From: Rhodospirillaceae bacterium
GTDB lineage: Bacteria; Pseudomonadota; Alphaproteobacteria; UBA6615
Reading direction: 5' to 3'
Assembly (NCBI GenBank): GCA_002713365.1
Contig: PASR01000017.1
Coordinates: 1-64,000 of the forward strand
DNA: 64,000 nt
This document shows positions 1 through 9,544 of the stretch, in pieces. How positions within the stretch are numbered: the first letter of the stretch is position 1; each line of letters opens with the position of its first letter. The notes under the pieces were generated by a model, which saw nothing but the letters and a program-made list of their open reading frames with translations, searched no databases and was not told where the DNA came from. Position numbers and translations under genes: made by a program.

Positions 1-180
1 ATCCATGGGAACCCCATGATTTGTTACAAAATAGAAACCTATATTTTCCTGTGCATAACATAATTCAGCAGCAAGTTTTTCAGCAGCTCCTGCTTCGCCA
101 GAAAAAAAAGGGCCCAAATCCAGAACTGGTATTTCTTCCTTAACCTGTTCATTATTTTCTGATTGTAAACTTACACCCAT
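1..180 (-). CDS. 2OG-Fe(II) oxygenase, isopenicillin N synthase-like family (N-terminal 60 residues)
   Basis: Only the first 60 residues lie in the window; the gene runs off the left edge. Translation from the ATG at 180 gives the typical start of non-haem dioxygenases of the isopenicillin N synthase / plant DIOX type: IPVLDLGPF at residues 17-25 and GFYFVTNHGVP at 48-58. A GGAGG ribosome site (minus strand, 189-193) sits 8 bases before the ATG. The iron ligands (HxD...H) would lie outside the window, so activity and substrate cannot be judged. It follows SDR 242-1015 by 61 bases on the same strand and probably belongs to the same operon. Family is clear, substrate unknown. Confidence 0.85.
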   Translation of the reverse strand, partial: MGVSLQSENNEQVKEEIPVLDLGPFFSGEAGAAEKLAAELCYAQENIGFYFVTNHGVPMD

Positions 181-241
181 CTCTTTTGCCTCCGATGTAA
201 TCAATTATGTTATGTATTCTACATAAAGTCATTAATATTTC

Positions 242-1015
242 CTAATCTGCCACAAATAATCCTGCGGCAAAGCCTTCATCTATAACAAAGTTCGCGCCAT
301 AAATAGGATTACCAGTTCTTGGAGATGCAAGGAAAAGTGCTGTATTGGCAATTTCTTCTGCACTCGAATAAGTTTTTCCAGAAGGTGTTAATTTTTGCAT
401 AAAATCTAGAATGGGCTTCCATTCTGGATCAGTACGAATAGTTTCATTCATTGGAGTTTCCGTATTTCCTGGTGAAATTGAATTTACATGAATTCCATCT
501 CTTGATAACTCAGTAGCCAGCACCTTAGTTAACATGACTACACCTGCTTTAGAAGCACAGTAAACACCATAAAGAGGCAATGCTCTGACACCTGCTACTG
601 ATGCCATATTGATAATATTACCCTTTTTTCGTTTCTTCATATGAGGCACCACAGCATTAATCGTATTCAATGTACCTTTTAGGTTAACATCAATCATACT
701 GTTCATATCGATGTTTTTAGTATCTCCAGCTGGTGTAGGGACAAAAATTCCTGCGGAATTAACTAAAATATCAATCTTTTTATGGTTAATTAAAACTTTC
801 TCAACTAAACTTTTAACTTGTCCAGGCTTAGTAATATCGCAAACATAACCCTTTGAATTACGCTTAATCTCCCGAGCAACTTTATTTGCTTTACGTATAT
901 TATTACTGGCTACTACGGCACATGTTGCACCTTCAGATGAAAATTTACGAGCAGTGGCTTCTCCAAGACCAGAAGAGCCCCCAACAATTAAAGCTACCTT
1001 ATTTCGCAGTTCCAT
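242..1015 (-). CDS. SDR family oxidoreductase
   Basis: Classical short-chain dehydrogenase/reductase of 257 residues, the usual length. It shows the nucleotide motif GGSSGLG at 12-18, an NSAG variant of the NNAG motif at 86-89, catalytic Ser139 and the Y152-x-x-x-K156 pair. The family reduces or oxidises an alcohol/ketone with NAD(P)(H) in the cytoplasm; the substrate cannot be read from sequence. The start has AAAGG six bases upstream. It is the downstream neighbour of a second SDR (1041-1808), and the two share the unusual PGNT-TPMNE stretch after the active site, so they look like tandem paralogues with related substrates. Confidence 0.9.
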   Translation of the reverse strand: MELRNKVALIVGGSSGLGEATARKFSSEGATCAVVASNNIRKANKVAREIKRNSKGYVCDITKPGQVKSLVEKVLINHKKIDILVNSAGIFVPTPAGDTKNIDMNSMIDVNLKGTLNTINAVVPHMKKRKKGNIINMASVAGVRALPLYGVYCASKAGVVMLTKVLATELSRDGIHVNSISPGNTETPMNETIRTDPEWKPILDFMQKLTPSGKTYSSAEEIANTALFLASPRTGNPIYGANFVIDEGFAAGLFVAD

Positions 1016-1040
1016 AATTTACCTTTCACAATATTTATTT

Positions 1041-1808
1041 CTAAAAACCGATGTTAGCTCCCTCATCCATAACAACAGTTTCACCATGCATAGGCTTTGC
1101 TGCATCGGAAACCAGAAATAATGCCATAGCTGCTATTTCTTTCGGATCTGAAAATGGACGTCCACTAAGAGCTCTTTCTGTAATTATTTCTCTTGTATTC
1201 GCATAAGATTCTTCGGTCCGTACATTCTCGTTCATTGGAGTTGCAGTGTTACCAGGAGATATACAATTTACATTAACACCGTTTGGAGCAAGCTCACAGG
1301 CGAGAGACCGTGTCATTTGCATAATAGCCGCTTTAGCCGCCCCATAAACAATATAGGAGCTTCGACCTTGTATACCTGCTGCTGAACCAAAATTCACTAT
1401 CTTACCTGATCCGCGCTTAGCCATAACTGGCCCAACAGTATTGCACATAAAGAATGTACCTTTTAAACAAGTATCAACAATTTCATCATAATCTTTTTCA
1501 ACTGTATCCCCAAGCTTAGTTGGAAAAAATACCCCAGCACAATTAATTAATATATCTATAGACCCAATATTCAGTGTTACAGAAGTTACTAATTTATCTA
1601 TTTCATTAACTTCAGAAACATTACAAACATAAGGCTCGGCAAAACCTCCATCTGCTTTTATTAAATTAACTATATTTTGAGCTTTATCCTTATTTTTACT
1701 AGCCACTACACCAACTTTAGCACCTTCACTAGCAAACAAAGCACAAATTTCTGCTCCTATTCCAGATGAACCACCAGTAACTAAAACTACTTTATCTTTT
1801 AATTGCAA
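1041..1808 (-). CDS. SDR family oxidoreductase
   Basis: Second classical SDR. The frame is open from a TTG at 1826, but I prefer the TTG at 1808: AAGGA lies 8 bases before it, and the resulting protein (255 residues) begins MQLKDKVV as SDRs normally do. In that numbering the glycine motif TGGSSGIG is near residues 11-18, NCAG near 90, Ser142, Tyr155 and Lys159. It starts 23 bases after the beta-lactamase-like gene and precedes its paralogue at 242-1015, so it is probably co-transcribed with the hydantoinase operon. Cofactor-binding and catalytic residues are intact. Substrate unknown. Confidence 0.88.
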   Translation of the reverse strand: MQLKDKVVLVTGGSSGIGAEICALFASEGAKVGVVASKNKDKAQNIVNLIKADGGFAEPYVCNVSEVNEIDKLVTSVTLNIGSIDILINCAGVFFPTKLGDTVEKDYDEIVDTCLKGTFFMCNTVGPVMAKRGSGKIVNFGSAAGIQGRSSYIVYGAAKAAIMQMTRSLACELAPNGVNVNCISPGNTATPMNENVRTEESYANTREIITERALSGRPFSDPKEIAAMALFLVSDAAKPMHGETVVMDEGANIGF

Positions 1809-1831
1809 AATCGAGTTCCTTAACAAATAAA

Positions 1832-2986
1832 TTAAATTGATCTGTATAGACTTTCTATCATAGGGGTAGCGAAAGGCCCTAAATCGGCAATTGGCGCCAT
1901 ACGATTACAGCAATAACTAAAGCCCATACGTTTATCTGGATCTCCAAACCCAACAGCACCTCCAATACCAGTATGACCAAAATTATCTTTTTTTCCACCA
2001 AAAGGAAATGGAGGACATGATAACATAAACCCACAGCCAAATCGAAAATGACGATTAGTCATCCGATCTAATTCATTCCAGTGTTCACTAATGGCTAATT
2101 TAATTATATCTTTTGATAGAATTTGCTTACCATCAATTCTTCCGCTATTAGCCAAACCACCAAACAAACTTGCAATAGCGCGGGCGTTACCATGACCATT
2201 TGCAGATGCAAACTCCTTTTTAAGCCAGTTCTTTGAATTAAAATTCTCTTCTTTTGGCATTGGGTTCCAGGCTCGAAATAATGGTGATTCAGTATTTATT
2301 TTAATTCCGTCGCGTGATGGAGTACCTGGTGTTTCAATAAATTCTGCACAACGTAAAGCCTCTTCATTATTTAAACCTATATTAAAGTCTAAATTAAAAC
2401 GACTTGATATTTCTTCACGCCAGAATTGCCCCACTGACCGGCCATCAACATGTCTTATCAATCCACTGATTAAAGGGCCATAGGTAAATGAGTGATATGA
2501 ACCAGCTGTGCCTGGCGTCCATTGGGGAGATTCTTGTTCTAGTGCTTTTTCGACTATACCATCTTGCCACAACGAGCCCGCTGGAGCAGCATCCGCATAG
2601 ATAACTCCAGATTTATGCGATATTAAGGTTGAAACAGAAATGTTTTCTTTTCCATTTACACCAAAATCAGGCCAATAATAAGATACAGATTTTTCAATAT
2701 CGACAATACCCCTATCAACTAGTGTCAGCAAACAAATTGCAGCACATGCCTTAGTCACCGACATCATACAAGTGATAGTATTTTTTTCCCATATTAGTTT
2801 GCGCGCTGCATCTTTATAGCCTCCCCACAAATCAACTACTGTTTCCCCTTCGATTACAATTGATACACATGCACCCACCTCATGACCACAGCTAGGATCT
2901 CCTTGAGACATGTTACGTTTAAATATCTCCTCTACCTCATAAAAATCAGGCAAGCAAAATCCACTTATAGGCACCTCATTGGACAT
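1832..2986 (-). CDS. serine hydrolase, class C beta-lactamase/esterase family
   Basis: 384-residue member of the beta-lactamase-related serine hydrolases (EstB-like esterases, not resistance enzymes). It has the S76-V-T-K79 nucleophile motif, a Y164-H-S motif replacing the usual Y-x-N, and GHTGIGG near the C-terminus as the third active-site motif. No signal peptide is visible, so it is probably cytoplasmic. The frame stays open to a TTG at 3022, but the ATG at 2986 has AAAGGA about five bases upstream and is chosen. It lies 58 bases after hyuB and likely hydrolyses an ester, amide or lactone in the same catabolic route. Substrate is inference. Confidence 0.85.
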   Translation of the reverse strand: MSNEVPISGFCLPDFYEVEEIFKRNMSQGDPSCGHEVGACVSIVIEGETVVDLWGGYKDAARKLIWEKNTITCMMSVTKACAAICLLTLVDRGIVDIEKSVSYYWPDFGVNGKENISVSTLISHKSGVIYADAAPAGSLWQDGIVEKALEQESPQWTPGTAGSYHSFTYGPLISGLIRHVDGRSVGQFWREEISSRFNLDFNIGLNNEEALRCAEFIETPGTPSRDGIKINTESPLFRAWNPMPKEENFNSKNWLKKEFASANGHGNARAIASLFGGLANSGRIDGKQILSKDIIKLAISEHWNELDRMTNRHFRFGCGFMLSCPPFPFGGKKDNFGHTGIGGAVGFGDPDKRMGFSYCCNRMAPIADLGPFATPMIESLYRSI

Positions 2987-3044
2987 TTTAGTCCTTTCTT
3001 TTAAACAACTAACGTCGAACAAGAAAAATTTATAGTACTTAGAA

Positions 3045-4766
3045 TTATCCTGAATTATTTATATTAAGGCCATAAACTTTCAATGCACGTTCTTCACTAA
3101 TATATCCTTCTAATAAATCAGACTTTACTAATTCTGGGTCTCGATCAAATGGCTGTCCATATCCACCTCCACCGCAAGAATATGAAGCTATCATTTCTCC
3201 ATCTTGCAGTGTAACACGACCACAATTTGGAACTTCGACCCTATCACCATTAGTATTTATCTTATGTTGATGAGCGCAAGCACCCATGCCTCCTCCCCTA
3301 ACTCCCTTAGGGCCATTAATATTACCATCACTATTATAAATAATATCCATAGTTCCTCCTCGAGGACCGTAGACTACAAAACCTGATCTTGAACCACAAA
3401 ACCTACCAGCTCCTTCGCTATCAGCTATAAATCCGCGAGACTCAACAAAAATCGGATGGCGTAGTTCATCTAATTCAACTGAATCCATAAAACACATACC
3501 ACCATTTCCAACATGAGATATAGTTTGCCAAGCGTCCGCTGAAGAAGATGCAGCACCGCATGTCTTGCCAAGAAAAACCTGATTTACGTATGATCTACCA
3601 TTTCTTGGATCTACTCCAGATATGACACTGGCAGCAGGTGGGTTTATTGCCCCACATTCGGCCATTCCAATTCCTTCACCTAAGTCTGCTATTGCTGCCT
3701 GAACACCATTAGAAACTCGATCAGCTATATTTGTAGTTGCTACAGAGCAACTGGTCGGATGCTTGGGAATTCCAACAATACATCCTTCACGAAGGTGAAC
3801 ATCTAATCGCCTAAATGAACCAGCATTTTTAGGAACTTTATGATCAATAGAATTGAAGACACCAACCATGGCGGCAGTTCGAGCACATGATTCTGATAAG
3901 TTTAATCCACATGGAAGACAATCTGGGTTATCTCGTAAATCTATAGATATTCGACTAGTTTTATTATTAACCGTAACAACACTTCTAATAGGAATGCCAC
4001 CTTCAGGAGTTCCAGGAAAGGGATCATGAACGCTTATGTGTTCCGCAGTACCCGACGGAACTGCCCTAATTGCCTTATCCATCATTAGTTCACTATAGTT
4101 AAACCAATCACTTACAAATTCCTCTAATTCATCCCAACCTATCTCTTCACCAAGCTCTATGATTTCACGTTCTCCAATTCTAGCAGCTCCCATCATTGCT
4201 AAATAATCCCCCCACCATTGGTCAGGAACCCTAATTCTTAAACGACACATACGTATTATATCATCAATATTTTCATAGTTTTTTTGTACTTGCACCGCTG
4301 GAAATATAAGTGCCCCTTCTTCGTAAACATCACGAGCCGAACCAAAATAAGTTGTAGGAATGGAGTTTCCTATGTCAGCTTGGTGAGCTTTTGCTTGCAC
4401 AGTAAATCTATGATTACCACTTGAATCAAATACTGGAACTAGAATTGTATGATCGGCTGGGTGAGAACATCCATGATAGGGAGAATTGTGCAAAAACGCA
4501 TCACCACGTTTAAATTTTGGATGAGCAGCTTTCATTGATTTTGCCATCAGGTCAGGCCCTGACAATACGTGGATAGGTAAACTTTCAGCGGCCGCTAGCA
4601 GTTCATCTCCTGCTGTAACAATGCAACAAGAAAAGTCTCTCGCCATAGCTAATACACCAGAACGACCAGTACGCATCAAGGTATTGGACATCTTCCGTAC
4701 AATTCCATTCAATCGATTACTGAGAATAGAAAGCTGAACACCGGCTGTAGTTTGTTCAACTGGCAT
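3045..4766 (-). CDS. hyuB: hydantoinase B / 5-oxoprolinase-type subunit (second copy)
   Basis: 573-residue HyuB-type subunit of the ATP-dependent N-methylhydantoinase / oxoprolinase / acetone carboxylase superfamily. It keeps the family block around NSPYHGCSHPADHT (about residues 95-108), rich in metal-binding His, and a glycine-rich C-terminal GGGGYGQP. It is closely similar over its whole length to the HyuB directly upstream, from which it is separated by two bases. The pair is therefore a tandem duplication served by one HyuA. The reaction type is ATP-dependent ring opening (or carboxylation) of a cyclic amide or ketone. The real substrate is unknown. Confidence 0.9.
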   Translation of the reverse strand: MPVEQTTAGVQLSILSNRLNGIVRKMSNTLMRTGRSGVLAMARDFSCCIVTAGDELLAAAESLPIHVLSGPDLMAKSMKAAHPKFKRGDAFLHNSPYHGCSHPADHTILVPVFDSSGNHRFTVQAKAHQADIGNSIPTTYFGSARDVYEEGALIFPAVQVQKNYENIDDIIRMCRLRIRVPDQWWGDYLAMMGAARIGEREIIELGEEIGWDELEEFVSDWFNYSELMMDKAIRAVPSGTAEHISVHDPFPGTPEGGIPIRSVVTVNNKTSRISIDLRDNPDCLPCGLNLSESCARTAAMVGVFNSIDHKVPKNAGSFRRLDVHLREGCIVGIPKHPTSCSVATTNIADRVSNGVQAAIADLGEGIGMAECGAINPPAASVISGVDPRNGRSYVNQVFLGKTCGAASSSADAWQTISHVGNGGMCFMDSVELDELRHPIFVESRGFIADSEGAGRFCGSRSGFVVYGPRGGTMDIIYNSDGNINGPKGVRGGGMGACAHQHKINTNGDRVEVPNCGRVTLQDGEMIASYSCGGGGYGQPFDRDPELVKSDLLEGYISEERALKVYGLNINNSG

Positions 4767-4768
4767 GA

Positions 4769-6553
4769 TTAGTGACCAGAGATATTAGATTTATTGCGTA
4801 ATTCCAACGTCAGGTTTAATTCAATTTGTTCGTATTCATCTAGAACCACACCATAAATAGAACTCGCACGTTCTTTAGTAATATAGCCTTCTTCTACATC
4901 ACGACGCACCATTTCCGGCTCTCGTTCCATGGGGTTTCCATACCCCCCGCCACCAGTAGTCATAGAAACTATGCGTTCCCCTGATTCTAACTTCACCACT
5001 CCAACATTTGATAATTTTGTCAGCTTTCCATTACGAGTTATTTTATGTTGTTGCGACGGAGCACCTGGCAAACCACCCCTAACACCTTTTGCTGCATTTA
5101 TGGCTCCGTCACTAACATATGCTACTTCCATATTTCCTCTTATGGGCCCATATTCACTGTATGCGGATCTTGCACCACAGAATTTACCTGCACCCTCAGA
5201 ATCAGTAGCAAACTGACGTGTATGTACATAAATTGGATGTCTTAGCTCATCCAGTTCAATACTATCATAATAACAAAGTCCGCCATTACCTACATGACAA
5301 ATAGTTTGCCAACAATCGGCACTCGGTGCTCCTGCTCCACCAGTAAACGCAAGCATAATTTGATTTACGTATGGCCGATCATTAGCCGGGTCAACTCCTG
5401 ATATAACCCCAAGGCCTGGTGTCATAATACCCCCACATTCTGCCAAGCCTAATCCTTCGGAAATATCAGGCATTGCAGCTTGCGTAGGGTTTGATACCCT
5501 ATCCGCTACATTTGTAGTTGCGGCTGAACAAGACGTTGGATGCTTTGGAACTCCGCAGACCAGTCCTTCTCCAAGTAATATTTTCAAACGTCTAAAAGAG
5601 CCAGCATTTTTTGGGACTGTATGATCTATAGAATTAAAAACCCCAACCATAGCAGCTGTTCGAGCACAAGCTTCTGATAAATTAAGACCACAAGGTTGCT
5701 CTTTTGGGTTGTTCAATAAGTCTACTGTAATAATAGCGTCATCAGGATTAATTGTTACAGTTGAAGTAATTGTAATTCCATCTTTCGGCGTGCCAGGAAT
5801 TGCGTCATGCGTTGATTGTCTAGTTGCAACTCCAGAAGGTAATTTTTTTATGGCTGATACCATTCTCTGTTCAGAATAACTGAACCAATCATTATTAAAT
5901 TGTTCTAAAACCTCCCAACCAATTTCTTTTCCTAGTTCAAGTATTTCACGTTCTCCAATTCGGGCTGCGCCAATCATTGCTAGAAAGTCACCCCACCACT
6001 GTTCAGGAACTCGAATACGCATACGACACATACGAACTATGTCCATATTTGTCTGATAATTTTCTTGGACTTTTGTTGCAGGGAATATTAGGGCACCTTC
6101 TTCATAAACATCACGCGCAGTACCATGGTATGTAGTTGGTATTGAATTACCTATATCCGCCTGATGAGCCTTTGCAGCGACGGTATAACGATGAATACCT
6201 TCGTCATCTATAACTGGCACTAAGATGGTGTGATCAGCTGGATGAGAGCATCCATGATATGGTGAATTATGAAGAAAAGCATCACCTTTTTTTAGTATAG
6301 GATGGAATTTCTTCATATATTGAGCCATTATATCAGGACCAGAAAGTACATGGATAGGTAAACTTTCGGCAACAGCCACTAATTCATTACTACCGGTAAG
6401 TATGCAACAAGAGAAATCACGGGCAATATTTAAAACTCCAGAGCGACCTGTACGCATCAGAGTATTTCCCATTTTTCGTGAAATTCCTTCAAGTCGATTT
6501 GATATAAGGGCGAGTTTTACTCCATCAATCGTATTATCAATTTTTAAAGACAC
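4769..6553 (-). CDS. hyuB: hydantoinase B / 5-oxoprolinase-type subunit (first copy)
   Basis: 594-residue HyuB subunit. The GTG start at 6553-6551 shares one base with the TAG stop of hyuA, so translation is coupled. It contains the same HGCSHPADHT metal-site block, VSGVDP and TGGGGYGNP motifs as the following copy (3045-4766), plus about 20 extra C-terminal residues. HyuB is expected to form a hetero-oligomer with HyuA in the cytoplasm and catalyse ATP-driven hydrolysis of a hydantoin- or oxoproline-like ring, or a carboxylation as in acetone carboxylase beta. Two HyuB with a single HyuA suggests alternative complexes or a mixed one. Confidence 0.92.
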   Translation of the reverse strand: MSLKIDNTIDGVKLALISNRLEGISRKMGNTLMRTGRSGVLNIARDFSCCILTGSNELVAVAESLPIHVLSGPDIMAQYMKKFHPILKKGDAFLHNSPYHGCSHPADHTILVPVIDDEGIHRYTVAAKAHQADIGNSIPTTYHGTARDVYEEGALIFPATKVQENYQTNMDIVRMCRMRIRVPEQWWGDFLAMIGAARIGEREILELGKEIGWEVLEQFNNDWFSYSEQRMVSAIKKLPSGVATRQSTHDAIPGTPKDGITITSTVTINPDDAIITVDLLNNPKEQPCGLNLSEACARTAAMVGVFNSIDHTVPKNAGSFRRLKILLGEGLVCGVPKHPTSCSAATTNVADRVSNPTQAAMPDISEGLGLAECGGIMTPGLGVISGVDPANDRPYVNQIMLAFTGGAGAPSADCWQTICHVGNGGLCYYDSIELDELRHPIYVHTRQFATDSEGAGKFCGARSAYSEYGPIRGNMEVAYVSDGAINAAKGVRGGLPGAPSQQHKITRNGKLTKLSNVGVVKLESGERIVSMTTGGGGYGNPMEREPEMVRRDVEEGYITKERASSIYGVVLDEYEQIELNLTLELRNKSNISGH

Positions 6554-8625
6554 TAAATAGCTCCCGGATTAATTGATAGACTACCTGATTCTCGCCTAGT
6601 TACTATGGCACCTGGATCAATTACTACTGTAGTAAATGCAGATTCAATTATGGCAGGTCCTTTAATTTCTTCATCAATATTCATAGTTTCGAAACGACGA
6701 ACACTAACGTCTACAAACCCTAATTGCGAAAAGTAGGCTTTACGATTAGTTAGATTTAATGTTTCAGAATTCCCTGCTACTAAAACACCGCTCTCAGATG
6801 TTTTAAGACGGCATTTAACATTAGCCGTCCAACCTACTACTTCAATACCTGAATCGGGGTCATTAATCGCAAATATATCCTGATGTGCAGCATGAAAAGC
6901 CTCAACAAGGGATTTAATATCATTTCTACTTTCAAATCTATGACTTTTAATTGGAACCTCTATTTCCCAAACCTGTTCTGGATACCTAGCTTCTGCAAAA
7001 AACTCTATACTACTTTCAATAGCTCCTTCACCTGGTCCAGCAATAAAATTATTACAGCTCATTTCCATATCATTAAGCAATTCATTGACGCTATCCATAT
7101 CAAATTCATCTGAAGTCATAAAATGTGTGCGCCTATATTGTGATGAAAGGTCTGACATCATTGCACCAGCTGCACTTAAAGCAGCTCCCACCTCAGGTAT
7201 AATGGCACGAGAACAACCGAGACGTCGTGCAATCGCTATTGAATTTAATCCCGCAGCTCCACCACCACCGATTAACACTGCTTTTCTGGGATCAATACCT
7301 TGATTAACAGTAATATCTACTATTGCCTGAACCATGTTTTCTGTTGCTATACTAATTATGGCTAACGCTGATTCTTCTAGTGATAGATCCATAATATTTG
7401 ATATTTTATTAACTATAGCTGTTTTGGCACTATTAATATCTAACTCCATTGCACCACCGAGAAAGAAATTTGGATCAAGATATCCTAAAGCTAAAGCCGC
7501 ATCGGTAACCGTAGGGTTATTCCCTCCCAGACCATAGCAAGCCGGCCCTGGTACTGCGCCTGCACTATGAGGTCCAACATGCAACATTCCGCCTTCGTCC
7601 ACCCAAGCAATGGAACCACCCCCTGCCCCAATACTTTTTACATCAACGGACGGAAAACCCGTCATATGGCCTCGGTAGGGTTCCCCTATCCAAGTTTCCC
7701 TTGTCCAAGGAATACCGCCTTTCCGAACGAGACTAACATCATACGTGGTTCCTCCTGTATCAGCTATTACAGCAGTGTCTGATTGCTCATCTATTCGAGC
7801 AAAATATCTACCAGATACTGGTGCCATTGAGGGTCCCGAATTAATTAAATGTATTGGAGAATTTGCTATATCTTCCGCATCCATAACGCCCCCTTGTGAT
7901 GTTACAATGAGCACACGACCAACAAATCCTGATTCATGCAATCTACCACTAAGATTTTGCATATAGTCGCTCATTAATGGCTTTAATGATGCATCAATAG
8001 CTGCAGAAGATGCCCTCCTATACTCGCGCAAACTGGGGTTAAGTATATGAGAAAGGGTATAGGGAATACCTGGTAAATGTTTACTAATAAGTTCCCCAAC
8101 TCTTAATTCATGATCAGGATTAACAATAGACCAAAGTAAGCAAATGGCGATTGATTCTATGTTCTTATCTTTAAGGTCTTCAATGATTCTTATAACTTCA
8201 GCGTCGTTAATCGGAGCCATTTCTGAGCCATCGGCTAATATTCTCCCAGGGATCTCATAAGTTAAAGCTCTTGGTATATATGGTTGCGGAAAAGGAACAG
8301 TAAAATTAAACGGTTCCATCCTCCCGCCTTCTCGAAAAACCAATATATCTTTATGCCCTTCAGAGGTTAGAAAAGCTGTTTTTGCAGTGTTCCCCGTAAC
8401 TATCGCATTAATGGCATGTGTAGTGCCGTGAATGAATAATTCACCTCTTCCTAAAAGTTGTTTTAAATTTATATCAAGCCCAGCAGCAGCATTTTCAAGA
8501 CTATCCAAAACACCTCTAATTGGATCATCAGGGGTTGTAGCAGCCTTAAACATATGAAGACCACCATCATCATCTTCAACTATCAAATCCGTGAATGTAC
8601 CACCTGTATCTACTGCAAAACGCAT
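6553..8625 (-). CDS. hyuA: hydantoinase A / 5-oxoprolinase-type ATP-binding subunit
   Basis: 690-residue HyuA subunit. The N-terminus carries the actin-like phosphate loop DTGGTFTD (6-13). A second nucleotide motif is seen in IADTGGTTYDVSLV (about 285-298), followed by GAGGGS and GPACYG. These define the ATP-binding half of N-methylhydantoinase / oxoprolinase / acetone carboxylase complexes. A strong site, GGAGGGG, precedes the ATG. It heads the cluster hyuA-hyuB-hyuB-hydrolase-SDR-SDR-oxygenase, all on the minus strand, and is 130 bases from the upstream alpha/beta-hydrolase-like gene. The particular cyclic substrate cannot be predicted. Confidence 0.93.
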   Translation of the reverse strand: MRFAVDTGGTFTDLIVEDDDGGLHMFKAATTPDDPIRGVLDSLENAAAGLDINLKQLLGRGELFIHGTTHAINAIVTGNTAKTAFLTSEGHKDILVFREGGRMEPFNFTVPFPQPYIPRALTYEIPGRILADGSEMAPINDAEVIRIIEDLKDKNIESIAICLLWSIVNPDHELRVGELISKHLPGIPYTLSHILNPSLREYRRASSAAIDASLKPLMSDYMQNLSGRLHESGFVGRVLIVTSQGGVMDAEDIANSPIHLINSGPSMAPVSGRYFARIDEQSDTAVIADTGGTTYDVSLVRKGGIPWTRETWIGEPYRGHMTGFPSVDVKSIGAGGGSIAWVDEGGMLHVGPHSAGAVPGPACYGLGGNNPTVTDAALALGYLDPNFFLGGAMELDINSAKTAIVNKISNIMDLSLEESALAIISIATENMVQAIVDITVNQGIDPRKAVLIGGGGAAGLNSIAIARRLGCSRAIIPEVGAALSAAGAMMSDLSSQYRRTHFMTSDEFDMDSVNELLNDMEMSCNNFIAGPGEGAIESSIEFFAEARYPEQVWEIEVPIKSHRFESRNDIKSLVEAFHAAHQDIFAINDPDSGIEVVGWTANVKCRLKTSESGVLVAGNSETLNLTNRKAYFSQLGFVDVSVRRFETMNIDEEIKGPAIIESAFTTVVIDPGAIVTRRESGSLSINPGAI

Positions 8626-8755
8626 TACTAGCCCCTCCTAGTTAGTATAGATAATTTTTCTACATTGGAGCTCATTTTGTAAAACCGTTTATTAATCCAT
8701 TGTACATAGGTAAAAAGCAATTAAAGTAGAAATTAATTAGTTATCAAATAAATAA

Positions 8756-9544
8756 CTATGAGATAAGAAATGACTTTATTTCATTTATGAATATAGAACT
8801 AGATTGGATTTGCGGACAGTGACCACAATGAGGAATTGTAACAAGTGAAGCACCATTAATACCTTCATGTAAAGAATAAGACATTTCAGGAGGTGTAGTT
8901 TTATCTTCTAGACCAACCATAATTAAAGTAGAGTTATTTATTCGACTTATTTCACTTGACATATCCACATTTGATAAAGCTCTTGCAGTCGCAGCAAAAG
9001 CCTGAGGGTTACACTGACTCAATGCTTTCTTGCGTATAGCAATAATTTCAGGGTTTTCATTTATGAAAGACTCAGGAAACATTCTAGCCATGGCTGCATC
9101 AAGGACACCTATCATACCTTCTTCTTCCACGCGCTTAGCTAAAAGTTTTAGAGGGCCTTTTCCTTCTTCAGGAAAACCAGAACCAGTATCAGCAAGAATT
9201 AATTTATCAAAATTATTTCCATATTTAATTGCTAAGGAAACAGCCATAAATCCTCCGGCTCCGTTACCAAGAACTGCAGTCTGATTTGTTAAATTTAGTC
9301 TCTGCATCAAATTAAATATAAAGTCTGCATAATCTTCAACTTCAGGAAATGACTTATCTAAGGCAGCTGTACCTCCAAACCCTGGAAGATTAGGTAGTGT
9401 TACACGAAATTCCTTAGCTAGTGCTGGTAAAACCCCATCAAAAACACTTCTTTCCGCTAATAAAGAATGAAGTAGCAAGAGATCAGGTCCATTTCCAGTT
9501 TGGATTACATCAACATCGGTTATATTAACTTTTTCAATATCCAT
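8756..9544 (-). CDS. alpha/beta-hydrolase fold protein lacking the nucleophilic serine
   Basis: 262 residues with a clear alpha/beta-hydrolase fold: LLLLHSL oxyanion strand (22-28), PNLPGFGG (51-58), acid Asp215 in GLEDKTTPP and His243 in PHCGHCPQ. The nucleophile elbow, normally G-x-S-x-G, reads G93-N-G95-A-G97-G, so glycine (codon GGA) occupies the serine position while acid and histidine are kept. Either the protein is not a hydrolase (some members act as cofactor-free lyases, oxygenases or binding proteins) or the copy is inactivated. The reading frame is otherwise intact. It is the first gene of the minus-strand block leading to hyuA. Confidence 0.85.
   Translation of the reverse strand: MDIEKVNITDVDVIQTGNGPDLLLLHSLLAERSVFDGVLPALAKEFRVTLPNLPGFGGTAALDKSFPEVEDYADFIFNLMQRLNLTNQTAVLGNGAGGFMAVSLAIKYGNNFDKLILADTGSGFPEEGKGPLKLLAKRVEEEGMIGVLDAAMARMFPESFINENPEIIAIRKKALSQCNPQAFAATARALSNVDMSSEISRINNSTLIMVGLEDKTTPPEMSYSLHEGINGASLVTIPHCGHCPQIQSSSIFINEIKSFLIS

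Noticed and set aside
1832..2986. Antibiotic-resistance beta-lactamase
   Set aside because: No signal peptide, a YHS motif in place of YxN, and a catabolic operon context; EstB-like esterase is more likely.
4929..5216. Plus-strand open frames inside hyuB, hyuA and other minus-strand genes
   Set aside because: They lie wholly opposite strongly conserved coding sequence, have low-complexity proline/serine-rich products and no ribosome site; they are antisense shadows.
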